From CAZPBN01 sp964584935 (lineage in GTDB: Bacteria > Acidobacteriota > Aminicenantia > Aminicenantales > Aminicenantaceae): a stretch of DNA of 64,000 bases. Made by a program: the position numbers and the translations under genes. Of this stretch, positions 17,742 through 27,172 are shown one piece after another (position 1 is the stretch's first letter; each line of letters opens with the position of its first letter). The stretch covers positions 66,865 through 130,864 of the forward strand of contig CAZPBN010000007.1 in NCBI GenBank assembly GCA_964584935.1, read 5' to 3'. Below the pieces are notes generated by a model, which was given only the letters and a program-made list of their open reading frames with translations, ran no database searches and was not told where the DNA came from.

Positions 17742-17797
17742 GAGGTGAGAAATAGTCATGAAAATTCACCCCTTAAATCATCCTCTTAAGTGATTGA
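17742..17797. repeat. Intergenic inverted element, copy 2
   Basis: GAGGTGAG and TTCACCCC form an inverted pair, followed by TCATCC and GTGATTG. The order and spacing match the element at 977-1024. A TTGACA hexamer (17794-17799) overlaps its right end, but no good -10 box follows. Confidence 0.35.
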
Positions 17798-17899
17798 CAG
17801 TTTCGAACTTCTTTGAAAAGATGAGGTCATCTTTTAAATGGTTGAGATTTAAGATTTTAGGAATGAAAGCGTGAATTAAAATAAGAAAATTCATTTAAA

Positions 17900-18436
17900 A
17901 TGAAAAAAAACAAAATAGAGCATACTGCTATATATCCGGGATCATTCGATCCCATTACAAACGGACATGTTGATATCATACAAAGAGGATTAAAAATATT
18001 CAACTATGTCACGATTGCTGTTTTGAAAAATCCAAAAAAGAAACCTTTATTTTCAGCAAATGAACGAGTCAATATCATCAAACAAATTTTTTCTGATGAA
18101 AAAAATGTAGAAGTCCAGGTTTTCCACGGCCTCCTGGTTGACTTTGCTAAAAAGAAGAATGCAAAGATTCTCATAAGGGGACTTAGAGCCATTTCTGACT
18201 TTGAATATGAATTCCAAATGGCCCTGATGAATAGAAATCTCAATACTGAAATTGAAACATTTTTTATGATGCCGAGTGTTGATTATTCATACTTGAGTTC
18301 CAAACTTGTTAAAGAAATTTTTTTCCTCGGAGGAAGCATTAAAAATCTTGTTCCAAATGAAGTCAAGAATAAACTCAAACAAAAAATAAACACCAATCCT
18401 CAAAATATGAATTTTGAAAAAGGAGAACTATGTTAG
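17900..18436 (+). CDS. coaD: Phosphopantetheine adenylyltransferase
   Basis: This enzyme transfers AMP from ATP to 4'-phosphopantetheine, the fourth step of CoA synthesis. The 178 residues show AIYPGSFDPITNGHVDII with the nucleotidyltransferase TxGH motif (as TNGH). RGLRAISDFEYEFQMALMNR and the substrate loop MMPSVDYSYLSSKLVKEI with GGSIKNLVP follow. All are typical of CoaD. A tail of about 17 residues runs past the usual end. Its last bases overlap pilM by 7 bp, so it is read into the pilus operon. CoaBC for the preceding steps is also in this window (27821-29008). No clear Shine-Dalgarno precedes the ATG. Confidence 0.95.
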   Translation: MKKNKIEHTAIYPGSFDPITNGHVDIIQRGLKIFNYVTIAVLKNPKKKPLFSANERVNIIKQIFSDEKNVEVQVFHGLLVDFAKKKNAKILIRGLRAISDFEYEFQMALMNRNLNTEIETFFMMPSVDYSYLSSKLVKEIFFLGGSIKNLVPNEVKNKLKQKINTNPQNMNFEKGELC

Positions 18437-19500
18437 GATCAAAAAACATTGTCGGATTGGATATAGGCTCTTATGCTATTAAAGCAGTAGAACTTAACCA
18501 GAAAAAGAAAGATAAGAACAAAGTCTATGAAGTTAAGAAAATAGGATACCAGCTTCTTCCCAACGATGCGATCGTGGAAGGAACGATTATCGATACCCGG
18601 GCTGTTATCGAAGGCTTAAAGTTAGTTTTTAATAAAAACAAAATATCAAATAAAAATGTTGTTATTTCAATATCAGGGAATTCAGTAATCATAAAAAAAA
18701 TATCTCTCCCTCAAATGGAACAGCAAGAACTGGATGAATCCATCATATGGGAAGCAAAACACAATATTCCCTATCCTTACGAAGAAACAAATGTGGATTA
18801 TACGGTTTTAAATCCTCAACCAGGATCGGGCAACACAAATCTAGATATTCTTCTGGTGGCAGCAAAAAAAGATAAGATAACAAATTACACAAATGTGGTT
18901 TCTCAAGCTAATAAAAATTTAAAAGCGATAGAAGTCGATGTGTTTGCTCTGCAAAATTCTATGGAAATCAATTATCCAGAAACTCTCAAAGATAATACCG
19001 TTGTGATTATCAATCTAGGAGCGAACACCACAAATGTTGTCATCATCGAAAAGAAAATTCCTCAACTTTTTCGAGATTTGTCCGTGGGTGGTCTCTTTTT
19101 CACAGAAAATATGAGAAAAGAGCTAAATATAAGTTTTGAAAACGCAGAAAAAGCTTTAAGAGGCATTCCAGTTGAAGATATCCCAAATGAAAGAATAGAA
19201 CCTATTCTTAGATCAAATATAGAAAACCTCATTGTGGAAATTGAAAAAACGTTTTCATTTTATTTCGCCGGCAAAGAGACAGAAAAGACAATTGATCATA
19301 TTATATTGAGCGGAGGATTGGCAAGTTTAAACAACCTTCGTGATCGCATTGAAGAAAAATTTAATATAAAGACAGAAATTTTAAATCCCTTTTTAAAAAT
19401 TTACTTTGATAAATCAAAATTAAACAAAGCCTTTTCCCAAGAAATGGCTTCATCATTTGGTGTGGCAACGGGATTGGCAACCAGAGAAACAGGAAGTTAA
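18430..19500 (+). CDS. pilM: Type IV pilus assembly protein PilM
   Basis: A cytoplasmic actin-like ATPase that binds the N-terminus of PilN and links the inner-membrane platform of the type IV pilus. The 356 residues begin VGLDIGSYAIKAVEL (phosphate-1 loop). They include VVIINLGANTTNVVI (phosphate-2) and HIILSGGLASLNNLRDRIEE (adenosine loop), the order of the FtsA/PilM fold. AAAAGGAG lies just before the ATG inside the coaD 3' end. The gene is first of pilMNOPQ. The PilB/T motor ATPases, PilC and the pilins are not in this window. Confidence 0.95.
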   Translation: MLGSKNIVGLDIGSYAIKAVELNQKKKDKNKVYEVKKIGYQLLPNDAIVEGTIIDTRAVIEGLKLVFNKNKISNKNVVISISGNSVIIKKISLPQMEQQELDESIIWEAKHNIPYPYEETNVDYTVLNPQPGSGNTNLDILLVAAKKDKITNYTNVVSQANKNLKAIEVDVFALQNSMEINYPETLKDNTVVIINLGANTTNVVIIEKKIPQLFRDLSVGGLFFTENMRKELNISFENAEKALRGIPVEDIPNERIEPILRSNIENLIVEIEKTFSFYFAGKETEKTIDHIILSGGLASLNNLRDRIEEKFNIKTEILNPFLKIYFDKSKLNKAFSQEMASSFGVATGLATRETGS

Positions 19501-19503
19501 ATT

Positions 19504-20130
19504 ATGATAAAAATAAATTTATTGTCTCCTGAAAAAAAGAAGATAAAAAGGGTTAAAGCTGCTCCTGCAAAAGAATCCAAAAAGAAAAAAGAGATTCCCC
19601 CGTCCAGGCTTATTATTTTATTATTTATTGTTGTTGTAGGAACTCTTTATTATCTTCAAAACAATGCAATTAAAAAAGAACAAGATCTCTTGCATTATGC
19701 CAATAACGAAAAACAAAAACTTCGGGATGTCTCTTCCAAGCTAGAAAAAACAAGACAATTGAAAGAGTCCATTGATAGGAAAATAAATCTTATAAAACAG
19801 TTGCAGTCTGAACAATCGGTTGCAGTCAATATAATGGATGAACTCAGTGCCAATATTCCTGAATGGGTGTGGTTACATTCTGCAAACTATGAAAATAATT
19901 CCATCCAGCTGAAAGGAAAATCACTTTCAATGAATTTAACAGCCGACTATATTTATAATCTTGAACAGTGTGATTATTTTAAAAATGTTAAGCTTCATAC
20001 CGCAAATGAACGGACACAAAGATCCAAAAAATATATAGATTTCTCTCTCTCCGCCCAATACACAACACCTCAACCTGAAAGCGAAACCACTCCTGATGAA
20101 AAAAATGTAGAGAAAGGAGAAGCTAAATGA
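19504..20130 (+). CDS. pilN: Type IV pilus assembly protein PilN
   Basis: A bitopic inner-membrane protein of the alignment complex. It opens MIKINLLSPEKKK, the conserved PilN tail that fits into PilM. One membrane helix follows (about 33-49, LIILLFIVVVGTLYYL), then a coiled coil (about 53-100) and a periplasmic ferredoxin-like domain (about 108-185) with ELSANIPEWVWL. The C-terminal 20 residues are polar and acidic. It starts 3 bp after pilM and overlaps pilO by 4 bp. Confidence 0.93.
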   Translation: MIKINLLSPEKKKIKRVKAAPAKESKKKKEIPPSRLIILLFIVVVGTLYYLQNNAIKKEQDLLHYANNEKQKLRDVSSKLEKTRQLKESIDRKINLIKQLQSEQSVAVNIMDELSANIPEWVWLHSANYENNSIQLKGKSLSMNLTADYIYNLEQCDYFKNVKLHTANERTQRSKKYIDFSLSAQYTTPQPESETTPDEKNVEKGEAK

Positions 20131-20678
20131 AAAATTTGCCCTGGTACGGTTATTTAATTATAGCGGCTATTCTTTTAGGAATTCTCTATCTCGCTTACTT
20201 TAAACCTAAAAATCAACAATTGCAATCTCTAAGGAATCAAAGGATGCGAGTGGAAGCAGAAGTAGCGGATTTGCGGAGAAAAAAGAAAAAACTGGATCAA
20301 ATCGAAGCTGAAATCGAAAATCTCAATTTAGTATTCGCCAAGCTGGAAACCAAAATACCCAATAAGAGAGAATTAAGTAATATTTTAAATAAAATGCAGG
20401 AACTTGCTTATGATTCCCGTCTTAATATCATAGGTTTCACCCCGAAAGGAGAAACCAAGAAGGAATTTTTCCTTGAATGGCCCATCGAATTAAAGATTAT
20501 TGGAAGTTACCATAATCTCGCCATTTTCTTCGATAAAATCAGCCGTTTTGAACGCCTATTTAAAATTGAAAATTTTTCCATTAATGCCCTTCAAAATCAA
20601 TCAGATACAGCCACAATTTCCTCATCAATGATTGCAAAAACTTATATATCCCTTGAAGGAAGCGAAGAACAACAATGA
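20127..20678 (+). CDS. pilO: Type IV pilus assembly protein PilO
   Basis: A bitopic partner of PilN in the inner-membrane alignment complex. The 183 residues have one helix near the N-terminus (about 8-25), a coiled coil (about 30-75, RRKKKKLDQIEAEIENLN) and a periplasmic domain with LSNILNKMQELAYDSRLNI and the family segment IELKIIGSYHNLAIFFDKIS, then FKIENFSI. It overlaps both pilN and pilP by 4 bp. Confidence 0.93.
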   Translation: MKNLPWYGYLIIAAILLGILYLAYFKPKNQQLQSLRNQRMRVEAEVADLRRKKKKLDQIEAEIENLNLVFAKLETKIPNKRELSNILNKMQELAYDSRLNIIGFTPKGETKKEFFLEWPIELKIIGSYHNLAIFFDKISRFERLFKIENFSINALQNQSDTATISSSMIAKTYISLEGSEEQQ

Positions 20679-21130
20679 AAAAAAATATTTTTACTCTATT
20701 ATTTTTAATTATCTTTGTGGTGGCGGGAATCCAATTGCTCTCTTTTCAAGAAGAACAAAAAAAAGAGGAATCAAAAGAAGAACTTGCTGATATCACTCAA
20801 AAAACAAAACCCCCTTATTCCCGGAAAGGAAGAAGAGATCCTTTTAGAGATTTGCTGGGAGGAAAAGAAGTTGAAAAAAAAACCGAAACCGGAAAACCGC
20901 TCCTGTATATTGACGATGTTAAAATATCAGGTATGATGAAATCTGAGGGGAAAATAAAAGCCATTATCACAGGTCCAGAAAATTTCCCTATTACGATTTC
21001 AAAAGGGTATGAATTTGCAGACGGATTTGTTTCGTCTATAGATAAAACTCAAATCACATTCCGAAAAACGAAAGAAAGGGGCATTAAACTCTATAAGCCC
21101 AAAGATATTGTTAAAAAATTCAACCCGTAG
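20675..21130 (+). CDS. pilP: Type IV pilus assembly protein PilP
   Basis: This periplasmic protein joins PilN/PilO to the PilQ secretin. The 151 residues have an N-terminal hydrophobic segment (about 5-24), a charged linker (about 25-50), the family motif RKGRRDPFRDLL (about 51-62) and a beta domain with VKISGMMKSEGKIKAII. PilP is usually a lipoprotein. Here the leader has no lipobox Cys, so the protein is probably anchored by an uncleaved helix. It overlaps pilO by 4 bp and lies 9 bp before pilQ. Confidence 0.88.
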   Translation: MKKNIFTLLFLIIFVVAGIQLLSFQEEQKKEESKEELADITQKTKPPYSRKGRRDPFRDLLGGKEVEKKTETGKPLLYIDDVKISGMMKSEGKIKAIITGPENFPITISKGYEFADGFVSSIDKTQITFRKTKERGIKLYKPKDIVKKFNP

Positions 21131-21139
21131 GAGCAAAAA

Positions 21140-23569
21140 ATGAACGTAAAAAAATATTTTCTTATAATAATATTATTCTGTTTATGCCTCTTCTCTCCAC
21201 TTTTAGGACAAAACAACTTTAAAAATATACCAATCGTAGAGAAAATATCGGTTTTTTCGGAAACATTGAGCACAAAAATCATATTAAATACAAATTCGCT
21301 TTTGCCTGTGACAAAAATTTATTATTCCCAGGCTCAACCATCGACAATTGTCTTGCAATTAGGGGAAGTGGAGCTAAACCAGGAACTCCCCTTAACTCCA
21401 AAAAAGGCACCTCTTATCGAAAGCATTGATTCTGAAGATGAAGACACCTCTCTGAATATGCTCATCCATTTAACTAAACGGGTTCCCTTTCATATAACCT
21501 CTGAAGAAAAACAATTAACAGTGGAACTCAACAAGGCTTTATCTCTTGAAGGAGAAGAATACTTGCTTTCTTCCGAAGCAACTGAAGCCCTTGAAAAAAA
21601 TAAAAAAGCCAATATCTTGGAAAAAGTCGAAATCTACGAAGAAACAGATAGAATAAATATTAAGGCAAAACTCAATGGTGAACCCATAACAAACATTTTC
21701 TCACTGGACAATCCTTTGAGGCTTATTATAGATCTTTTGAATACCTCCTATTCGAGCCCAACAAATATTTATCCTGTAAACAGTATGGGATTAGAGAAAA
21801 TAAGAACTGCTCAATTTAAAACAACGGATCCTTTCCCTATAGCAAGAATGGTTTTTGACTTGAATCAACCAAAATATTATAAACTGGCCTCTGATCAAAA
21901 AGAGCTAACTGTATCTTTTTACAAAACCAAATCTTCCCAAACAATACTTCCTGTTACTGTTCCAAGTCAATCGGCTTCTCCTCCTAAAGAAGACACCACC
22001 CCATCTGCTGAGAAACAAAAATCTCAGCCAGAATCCACTTCTCAAGACTCTGATTTAAGTCCACCTGAAAAGGAAAAGCCAACTCCTACACCTTCTGCAA
22101 GAAAGAGTTCCGAACCCGATATTTCCGAAACAAAGGAGGTTTCCACAGAAAAAACAACCACAAACAATGTACTATCCGCCAAAGACACCGAATCAAATCA
22201 GACTAATCAGAAGAAAGAAGAAGAAACAACTCCCAGCCAAGAAAAACAAGAAAAAACTCAAACAGGGAAACAAAGATTCCAATCTATTACAATAGCAGAT
22301 ACAGAAGAAGAATACACAGGCCATCCAATCGATCTCATCTTCAAGGATGCAGACTTGAGAGATGTGATTTTTTCCATAGCCGAAGAAGTCGGATTAAATA
22401 CAGTTTTTGATCCAGGAGTGAGAGGAACAGTCACCTGTAACTGGAAAAATGTTCCCTGGGATCAGGCACTGGATTTAATTCTCAAACAGAATAAAATGGG
22501 AAAAACAATAGTGGGTAATGTGCTGCGGATTGCTCCTATTTCAACCCTGACTACTGAACAAGAAGAACAAAGAAGACTAAGAGAAAGCCAGGAATTATCT
22601 GGTCCTTTGATTCACAAAACATTTGAACTATCCTATGCTCGAGCTCCAGATGTCCAAGCCCTACTTCAAAATAAAATTTCTTCAAGAGGAAAATTAATAA
22701 TCGATACCAGAACAAATACTTTAATCATTTCTGATGTCAAAGAAAGAATGGAAGTCATCGAAGATTTGATTTCCATTCTTGACAAATCGACTCCTCAGGT
22801 TTCCATACAAGCAAGAATTGTTGAAGCGAACTCTAATTTTGTCCGCAACCTTGGTATTCAATGGGGAATCCAGGGAATCGTTGATCCGTTTTACGGAAAC
22901 CAAACCTCTCTCCAATTCCCCAATAACATGCTGCTCGACGGCTCCTTAATACCAGAAGGAATCACAACTAAAGGAATAGGCGGACCGCTAGAAGGATATG
23001 CTATCAACCTTCCAGCTCCATCCTTCACCACTGCTCTCGGCCTGTCTTTCGGAAATGTTCTTGATACTTTCCGTCTCGATGTTGCTTTAACTGCTCTTGA
23101 AACATCCGGAAAAGGGAAGATCATTTCCTGCCCTTCTATAACCACTCAAAATAATTCCCAGGCTGAAATTATTCAAGGCAGGCAGATCCCTGTTCAAACC
23201 GTACAAAATTTTACAGTTACGACAAGATATCAAAATGCTGCTCTGGAACTTTCTGTGACTCCGCAAATCACTGCTGAAGGAACAATTATAATGGAACTCG
23301 AAATTAGAAACAATGCTGCGGACTTTGCAAATCTTGTCAATGGAATTCCTCCTATCACAACCCAGAGTGCCAATACAACCGTTATGGTTGAAGATGGAGG
23401 AACCACCGTGATCGGTGGAATATACAGGACAGAAGATTCAATAACCCGAGAAAAGGTTCCTTTTCTACATAAAATACCTATATTAGGAAAATTATTTCAA
23501 TCGTTTTCCCGATTGAAACAAAATAGAGAACTACTCATCTTTATCACTCCAAGGATAATAAAAAGATAG
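21140..23569 (+). CDS. pilQ: Type IV pilus secretin PilQ
   Basis: The outer-membrane channel for the pilus fibre, 809 residues. A signal peptide (about 1-22, FCLCLFSPLLG) precedes two AMIN-type beta domains that bind peptidoglycan (about 30-130 and 155-255). A Ser/Thr/Pro/Lys/Glu-rich linker runs from about 270 to 385. The STN domain reads IDLIFKDADLRDVIFSIAEE, the NolW domain includes SRGKLIIDTRTNTLII, and the C-terminal secretin domain ends with EDGGTTVIGGIY and the strand ELLIFITPRII. GGAG lies 8 bases before the ATG. It is followed by two lipoprotein genes in the same direction. Confidence 0.95.
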   Translation: MNVKKYFLIIILFCLCLFSPLLGQNNFKNIPIVEKISVFSETLSTKIILNTNSLLPVTKIYYSQAQPSTIVLQLGEVELNQELPLTPKKAPLIESIDSEDEDTSLNMLIHLTKRVPFHITSEEKQLTVELNKALSLEGEEYLLSSEATEALEKNKKANILEKVEIYEETDRINIKAKLNGEPITNIFSLDNPLRLIIDLLNTSYSSPTNIYPVNSMGLEKIRTAQFKTTDPFPIARMVFDLNQPKYYKLASDQKELTVSFYKTKSSQTILPVTVPSQSASPPKEDTTPSAEKQKSQPESTSQDSDLSPPEKEKPTPTPSARKSSEPDISETKEVSTEKTTTNNVLSAKDTESNQTNQKKEEETTPSQEKQEKTQTGKQRFQSITIADTEEEYTGHPIDLIFKDADLRDVIFSIAEEVGLNTVFDPGVRGTVTCNWKNVPWDQALDLILKQNKMGKTIVGNVLRIAPISTLTTEQEEQRRLRESQELSGPLIHKTFELSYARAPDVQALLQNKISSRGKLIIDTRTNTLIISDVKERMEVIEDLISILDKSTPQVSIQARIVEANSNFVRNLGIQWGIQGIVDPFYGNQTSLQFPNNMLLDGSLIPEGITTKGIGGPLEGYAINLPAPSFTTALGLSFGNVLDTFRLDVALTALETSGKGKIISCPSITTQNNSQAEIIQGRQIPVQTVQNFTVTTRYQNAALELSVTPQITAEGTIIMELEIRNNAADFANLVNGIPPITTQSANTTVMVEDGGTTVIGGIYRTEDSITREKVPFLHKIPILGKLFQSFSRLKQNRELLIFITPRIIKR

Positions 23570-23577
23570 GAAAAAAA

Positions 23578-24180
23578 ATGAAGTATTTAAAAAATATTTT
23601 AAAATGTCTCGCTTTTATCCCGTTATTTATTTTTCTTTCTTGTAATCCACTGGTTAACGAATCCCAATCGAACAGCTTGCTTATTGTATCAAATCTTCTG
23701 GGCACAGATTTAGAAGGAAATGATGTGAATTATCTTCAATCCGATGTTGTCAAAGTGGATGAAGATACAGGTCAAGAATATGTAACCGCTGATTCCGCCA
23801 CAGTGACCTTTGAAGCAAAACTAATGAATCCTGATCCTACGACTCAAACCTCCCAGTACAATGATATCATTGTTAACCGTTACATCGTTTCCTATTCACG
23901 GACTGATGGAAACAATACTCCTGGAGTTGATGTTCCCTATCCATTCGAAGGTTCTTTAAGCACCTATGTTGAAATTGGAACAAGTATAAGTGTCTCATTT
24001 ACTGTGGTAAGGGAAGTGGCAAAACTGGAATCTCCCCTTCTGGATCTCAAGGATGGAAGAGGCAATGGAGTTTTACAAGTAACCGCAACCATTGATTTTT
24101 ACGGACATGACCTTTCAAATAATACAGTAAAAGCTACGGGATATTTGAACATATTCTTTGCTAATTATATAGATGAATAA
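23578..24180 (+). CDS. Lipoprotein of unknown function downstream of pilQ
   Basis: I do not recognise the family. The 200-residue product has a lipoprotein signal with lipobox FLSC (C22). The rest looks all-beta, rich in Thr, Ser and Asp, with segments such as DSATVTFEAKLM and GNGVLQVTATIDFYGHDL that suggest an immunoglobulin-like domain. It starts 8 bp after pilQ with AGGA in front, so it belongs to the pil transcript. Its position suggests an accessory of the secretin, such as a pilotin-like role or surface part. That is inference. Confidence 0.75.
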   Translation: MKYLKNILKCLAFIPLFIFLSCNPLVNESQSNSLLIVSNLLGTDLEGNDVNYLQSDVVKVDEDTGQEYVTADSATVTFEAKLMNPDPTTQTSQYNDIIVNRYIVSYSRTDGNNTPGVDVPYPFEGSLSTYVEIGTSISVSFTVVREVAKLESPLLDLKDGRGNGVLQVTATIDFYGHDLSNNTVKATGYLNIFFANYIDE

Positions 24181-24193
24181 GAAGGAAAAAAAA

Positions 24194-25009
24194 ATGAAAG
24201 TAAAAAAGTGTTTATTAACTTTTTTGGTATTACCTCTAATCCTGATTTTTTCTTTAACCTACTGCAGGAATGCAGTTGAAGAACCTCTTCCAACTGGCCC
24301 TTCAACTTTTTCGACAGTACTGAAATTATCCACAAGCCCAAATGTTATATTTGCCGGTGATCAAAGGGAGACAACAACATTAACAGCAACTCTAAAAAAA
24401 TACACAGGAATTCCGATTATAGGCGAAACACTTATATTTGAAGTCCGAGATGCATCCGGAGCCAAAGCCTATGTCGGATTCTTTGAAGATAATCAATCAA
24501 TACTGTCAAAAACGACCGACCAGAATGGAAAGGTGACAGCAGAATACTTCGGCCCTCTCGCTGGTGAAATTCTTGGTGATTCTTTCGTATATATATATGC
24601 ATTCGTCGCTGGGGATGGAAAAGATATAATCTATGAAACAACTCCCGTTTATATAATACAGGATGTACAGGAAGTTACCTTGAGTCTATCCGCTGATCCT
24701 AATGTTTTATTGGTCACAAACGTAAGGCCTAAATCCCATGTAACCGCTATGTTCACAAAAATCGACGGAACTCCTATTATAGGAAGAAAAATATTCTTTA
24801 CAATATTAAAAGGTCCTGGAGAATTTAAAGGTCATAAAACAAAGACTTATATGCTCACTGATTCCATGGGAATTGCTACTGTAACTTATATAGGGCCGAC
24901 AAATGACGAACTCCCATATGACCGGTTTGTGGAAATCAGAGCTCAACCTCAAACAGCAACTCCTTATTACATTCATGAAGAAGTAAAAATCCGGCTTAAC
25001 AAAAACTAA
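24194..25009 (+). CDS. Lipoprotein with two Ig-like repeats, end of pil operon
   Basis: A 271-residue lipoprotein with signal peptide and lipobox LTYC (C24). Two homologous beta domains follow (about 37-150 and 155-265). Both carry the pattern 'LS.(S/A)(D)PNV...T..T......G.PIIG......' and a glycine turn before 'G.(V/A)T..Y.GP', as in bacterial Ig-like (BIG1) repeats. I chose ATG 24194 because GAAGGA lies 8 bases upstream. An ATG at 24173 overlaps the previous stop but lacks a site. Last gene of the coaD-pil transcript. It ends only 9 bp from the 3' end of priA on the other strand, and no hairpin lies between. Confidence 0.8.
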   Translation: MKVKKCLLTFLVLPLILIFSLTYCRNAVEEPLPTGPSTFSTVLKLSTSPNVIFAGDQRETTTLTATLKKYTGIPIIGETLIFEVRDASGAKAYVGFFEDNQSILSKTTDQNGKVTAEYFGPLAGEILGDSFVYIYAFVAGDGKDIIYETTPVYIIQDVQEVTLSLSADPNVLLVTNVRPKSHVTAMFTKIDGTPIIGRKIFFTILKGPGEFKGHKTKTYMLTDSMGIATVTYIGPTNDELPYDRFVEIRAQPQTATPYYIHEEVKIRLNKN

Positions 25010-25018
25010 ACGATGAGG

Positions 25019-27172
25019 TTAATGATAGAATCGAATTGATTTCTTGGATTTAATCAGGTAATAATTACTGTTCAACACTTCATCCAAATCTTTTTTACTC
25101 TTTGATTTTAAAATCACCTGAATTCTGTTTATTCCTTTCATTCTAGAAACTGGTGCTAAAGCCGGACCAAAAAAATCAATTTTATCTTCGGATATTTTCC
25201 TAAGCCGCGACAGGAATTTCCTTGAGTTTTGAGCTAAACTTCTTAAATCTTTTCCAAAAAACAGAATCTCAGCCAAAGAATAAAAGGGAGGATAATTCAT
25301 AACCTTCCGGAGCCCAATTTCACGATAAAAAAAAGAATCATAATCATTTCTGACTGCCTCATATATACTAAAGTGATCGGGAAAAGATGTCTGCACCACA
25401 GCTTCTCCTTTTCCTGGTTGAAGAAAACGGAGCATTTTATGCAAAGTCTGATAAGTTATCTGGCTGGCTCTAAAATCAGGCAAACTCAGAATGGTTTCAG
25501 GATACAGAATAGCAACCAGCGATGCTTTAGGCAGATCAATTCTATGAGCAAGAAAACGAGTTCCACATAAAATATCTATTCTTCCTTTTTTAAATTCATT
25601 TATAATTGTATCCTTTTCTTTGATGCTTTTCATTTTATCAGAAGCAAAAAATGATATTCGTTTATGAGGAAAAAGATTATTCAATTCCTCTTCAATCCTT
25701 TCTATTCCCACTCCTCTTTTTTTTAACATCTTACCTTTGCATTTCTGACAGGTATCTGTAAAAGGAACAGAATAATTGCAATAATGACAAATCAATTTAT
25801 TTTCTTCTTTATGATAAATCAAAGCCTTATCACATCTCTGACAACGGGGAATGAAATGACATTTTGAGCAATAAACATACGATGAATACCCCCTTTGATT
25901 GGAAAAAACAATAACAGGCTCTCTCTTACTAAGTCTGTTTTCGATCTTTTGCTTAAGTTTATTGGAAATCAATTCATTTTCCTTTCTACTATCCACTATT
26001 TCCACAGTGTCACCTTTTTTCGGCTCCTCAAGACGCAATAAAAAGCCTTTTTTCTTAGCCCTGTAAAATGATTCAATTGAAGGAGATTCAGAACCATAGA
26101 GGACAACCGCTTTTTCCTGTTTTGCTCTCAACCGGGCACCTACTATGGTATCGTAAGTGGGGCTTTCTTTTTGATAGAATGATTCATCCTGTTCTTCATC
26201 CACTATGATAAGCCCAATATGATCAAGGGGAGAGAAAAGCGCGGACCGAGGGCCCACAACCACATCAACTTCTCCTTTCTTTATCTTCCTCCATTCAAGC
26301 TCTCTTTGGCGTTCTGTAAGCCGGCTGTGAAGAAGCGCCGCTTTTCTTCCCAGTTTCGTTTCAAATTTCTCCATAATTGCGCCAGTAAAAATAATTTCTG
26401 GAGTAAGATACAAAACCTTTTTATTCAATGCCAGTACAGTCTTTATTAAATAAAAATAAAAGGATTCTCTTTTCTGTGGAGGACCGTAAAGTAAAAATTG
26501 GGAATATGTATTCTTATCAATTTGAGATTCAACTTTAGCCGCTTTCTTATAATTGTTATTATCCACAGAAAAATCGATCTCCAGTTGTTTTTGATCCGGA
26601 AAAACATTCCCCTCCTGTTTTTTCCTCTTCGTTTTTTTAATATCTTCACTAACATATAACAATCCTTTCTTTTCCAGGCGGGATATAAGACCCGATACAT
26701 CATCCATTCCCATCTTTCTTTTCAAAAAAAGAGACGAATACGATTTGTTTCTAAGAAACTTCAATAATTTTTTTTCTTTTTCCGGTAAATTATCATCATT
26801 GATTTTCTTTTTGCCTTTTTCAGAAATCATTACAGTTGTTTTACTCTTTACAATAAGAGAAGGCGGTAGTGAAGCCATAAGAATACTCCCCCACGAAGAA
26901 TAATAATATGAACTTAATTTTCTTGTGAATTTTAGAAAAGAAGGAGAAAAGACAGGAACATCGTCTAACACTTCTTTAATCTCTTTAAGCTTGAAATTTT
27001 CGGTGGGCAGTTTCTTCTTCAGATTGATAATAATTCCTGTTAATAATCTCTGTTTGAACGGAGCAAGAATTCTTGAGCCAACTTTTGCTTTTTCTTGATG
27101 GATTTCTGGAACAATATACAAAAAAGTCTTATTAAGAGGGATAGAAAAAACAATTTCTGCGTAAAGGTTCAT
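25019..27172 (-). CDS. priA: Primosomal protein PriA with degenerate helicase motifs
   Basis: A replication-restart protein of 717 residues. The N-terminal DNA-binding domain (YAEIVFSIPLNKTFLY... VGSRILAPF) and winged-helix region are present. Eight zinc cysteines sit as CSKC, CQRC, CHYC and CQKC. The helicase core is damaged. Where PriA has G-x4-G-K-T, residues 230-237 read GPPQKRES, so the Walker A Lys is Glu. DEEH is DEEQ (325-328). Motif VI QVAGRAGR is replaced by HKMLRFLQ. GIERIEEEL and LPDFRAS are kept. It probably binds forks and recruits partners without unwinding, as known for helicase-dead actinobacterial PriA. The start overlaps the UDG gene by 4 bp. Confidence 0.9.
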   Translation of the reverse strand: MNLYAEIVFSIPLNKTFLYIVPEIHQEKAKVGSRILAPFKQRLLTGIIINLKKKLPTENFKLKEIKEVLDDVPVFSPSFLKFTRKLSSYYYSSWGSILMASLPPSLIVKSKTTVMISEKGKKKINDDNLPEKEKKLLKFLRNKSYSSLFLKRKMGMDDVSGLISRLEKKGLLYVSEDIKKTKRKKQEGNVFPDQKQLEIDFSVDNNNYKKAAKVESQIDKNTYSQFLLYGPPQKRESFYFYLIKTVLALNKKVLYLTPEIIFTGAIMEKFETKLGRKAALLHSRLTERQRELEWRKIKKGEVDVVVGPRSALFSPLDHIGLIIVDEEQDESFYQKESPTYDTIVGARLRAKQEKAVVLYGSESPSIESFYRAKKKGFLLRLEEPKKGDTVEIVDSRKENELISNKLKQKIENRLSKREPVIVFSNQRGYSSYVYCSKCHFIPRCQRCDKALIYHKEENKLICHYCNYSVPFTDTCQKCKGKMLKKRGVGIERIEEELNNLFPHKRISFFASDKMKSIKEKDTIINEFKKGRIDILCGTRFLAHRIDLPKASLVAILYPETILSLPDFRASQITYQTLHKMLRFLQPGKGEAVVQTSFPDHFSIYEAVRNDYDSFFYREIGLRKVMNYPPFYSLAEILFFGKDLRSLAQNSRKFLSRLRKISEDKIDFFGPALAPVSRMKGINRIQVILKSKSKKDLDEVLNSNYYLIKSKKSIRFYH

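Noticed and set aside
25009..25019. Terminator between the pil operon and priA
   Set aside because: The convergent stops are 9 bp apart and no hairpin with a T tract is present on either strand.
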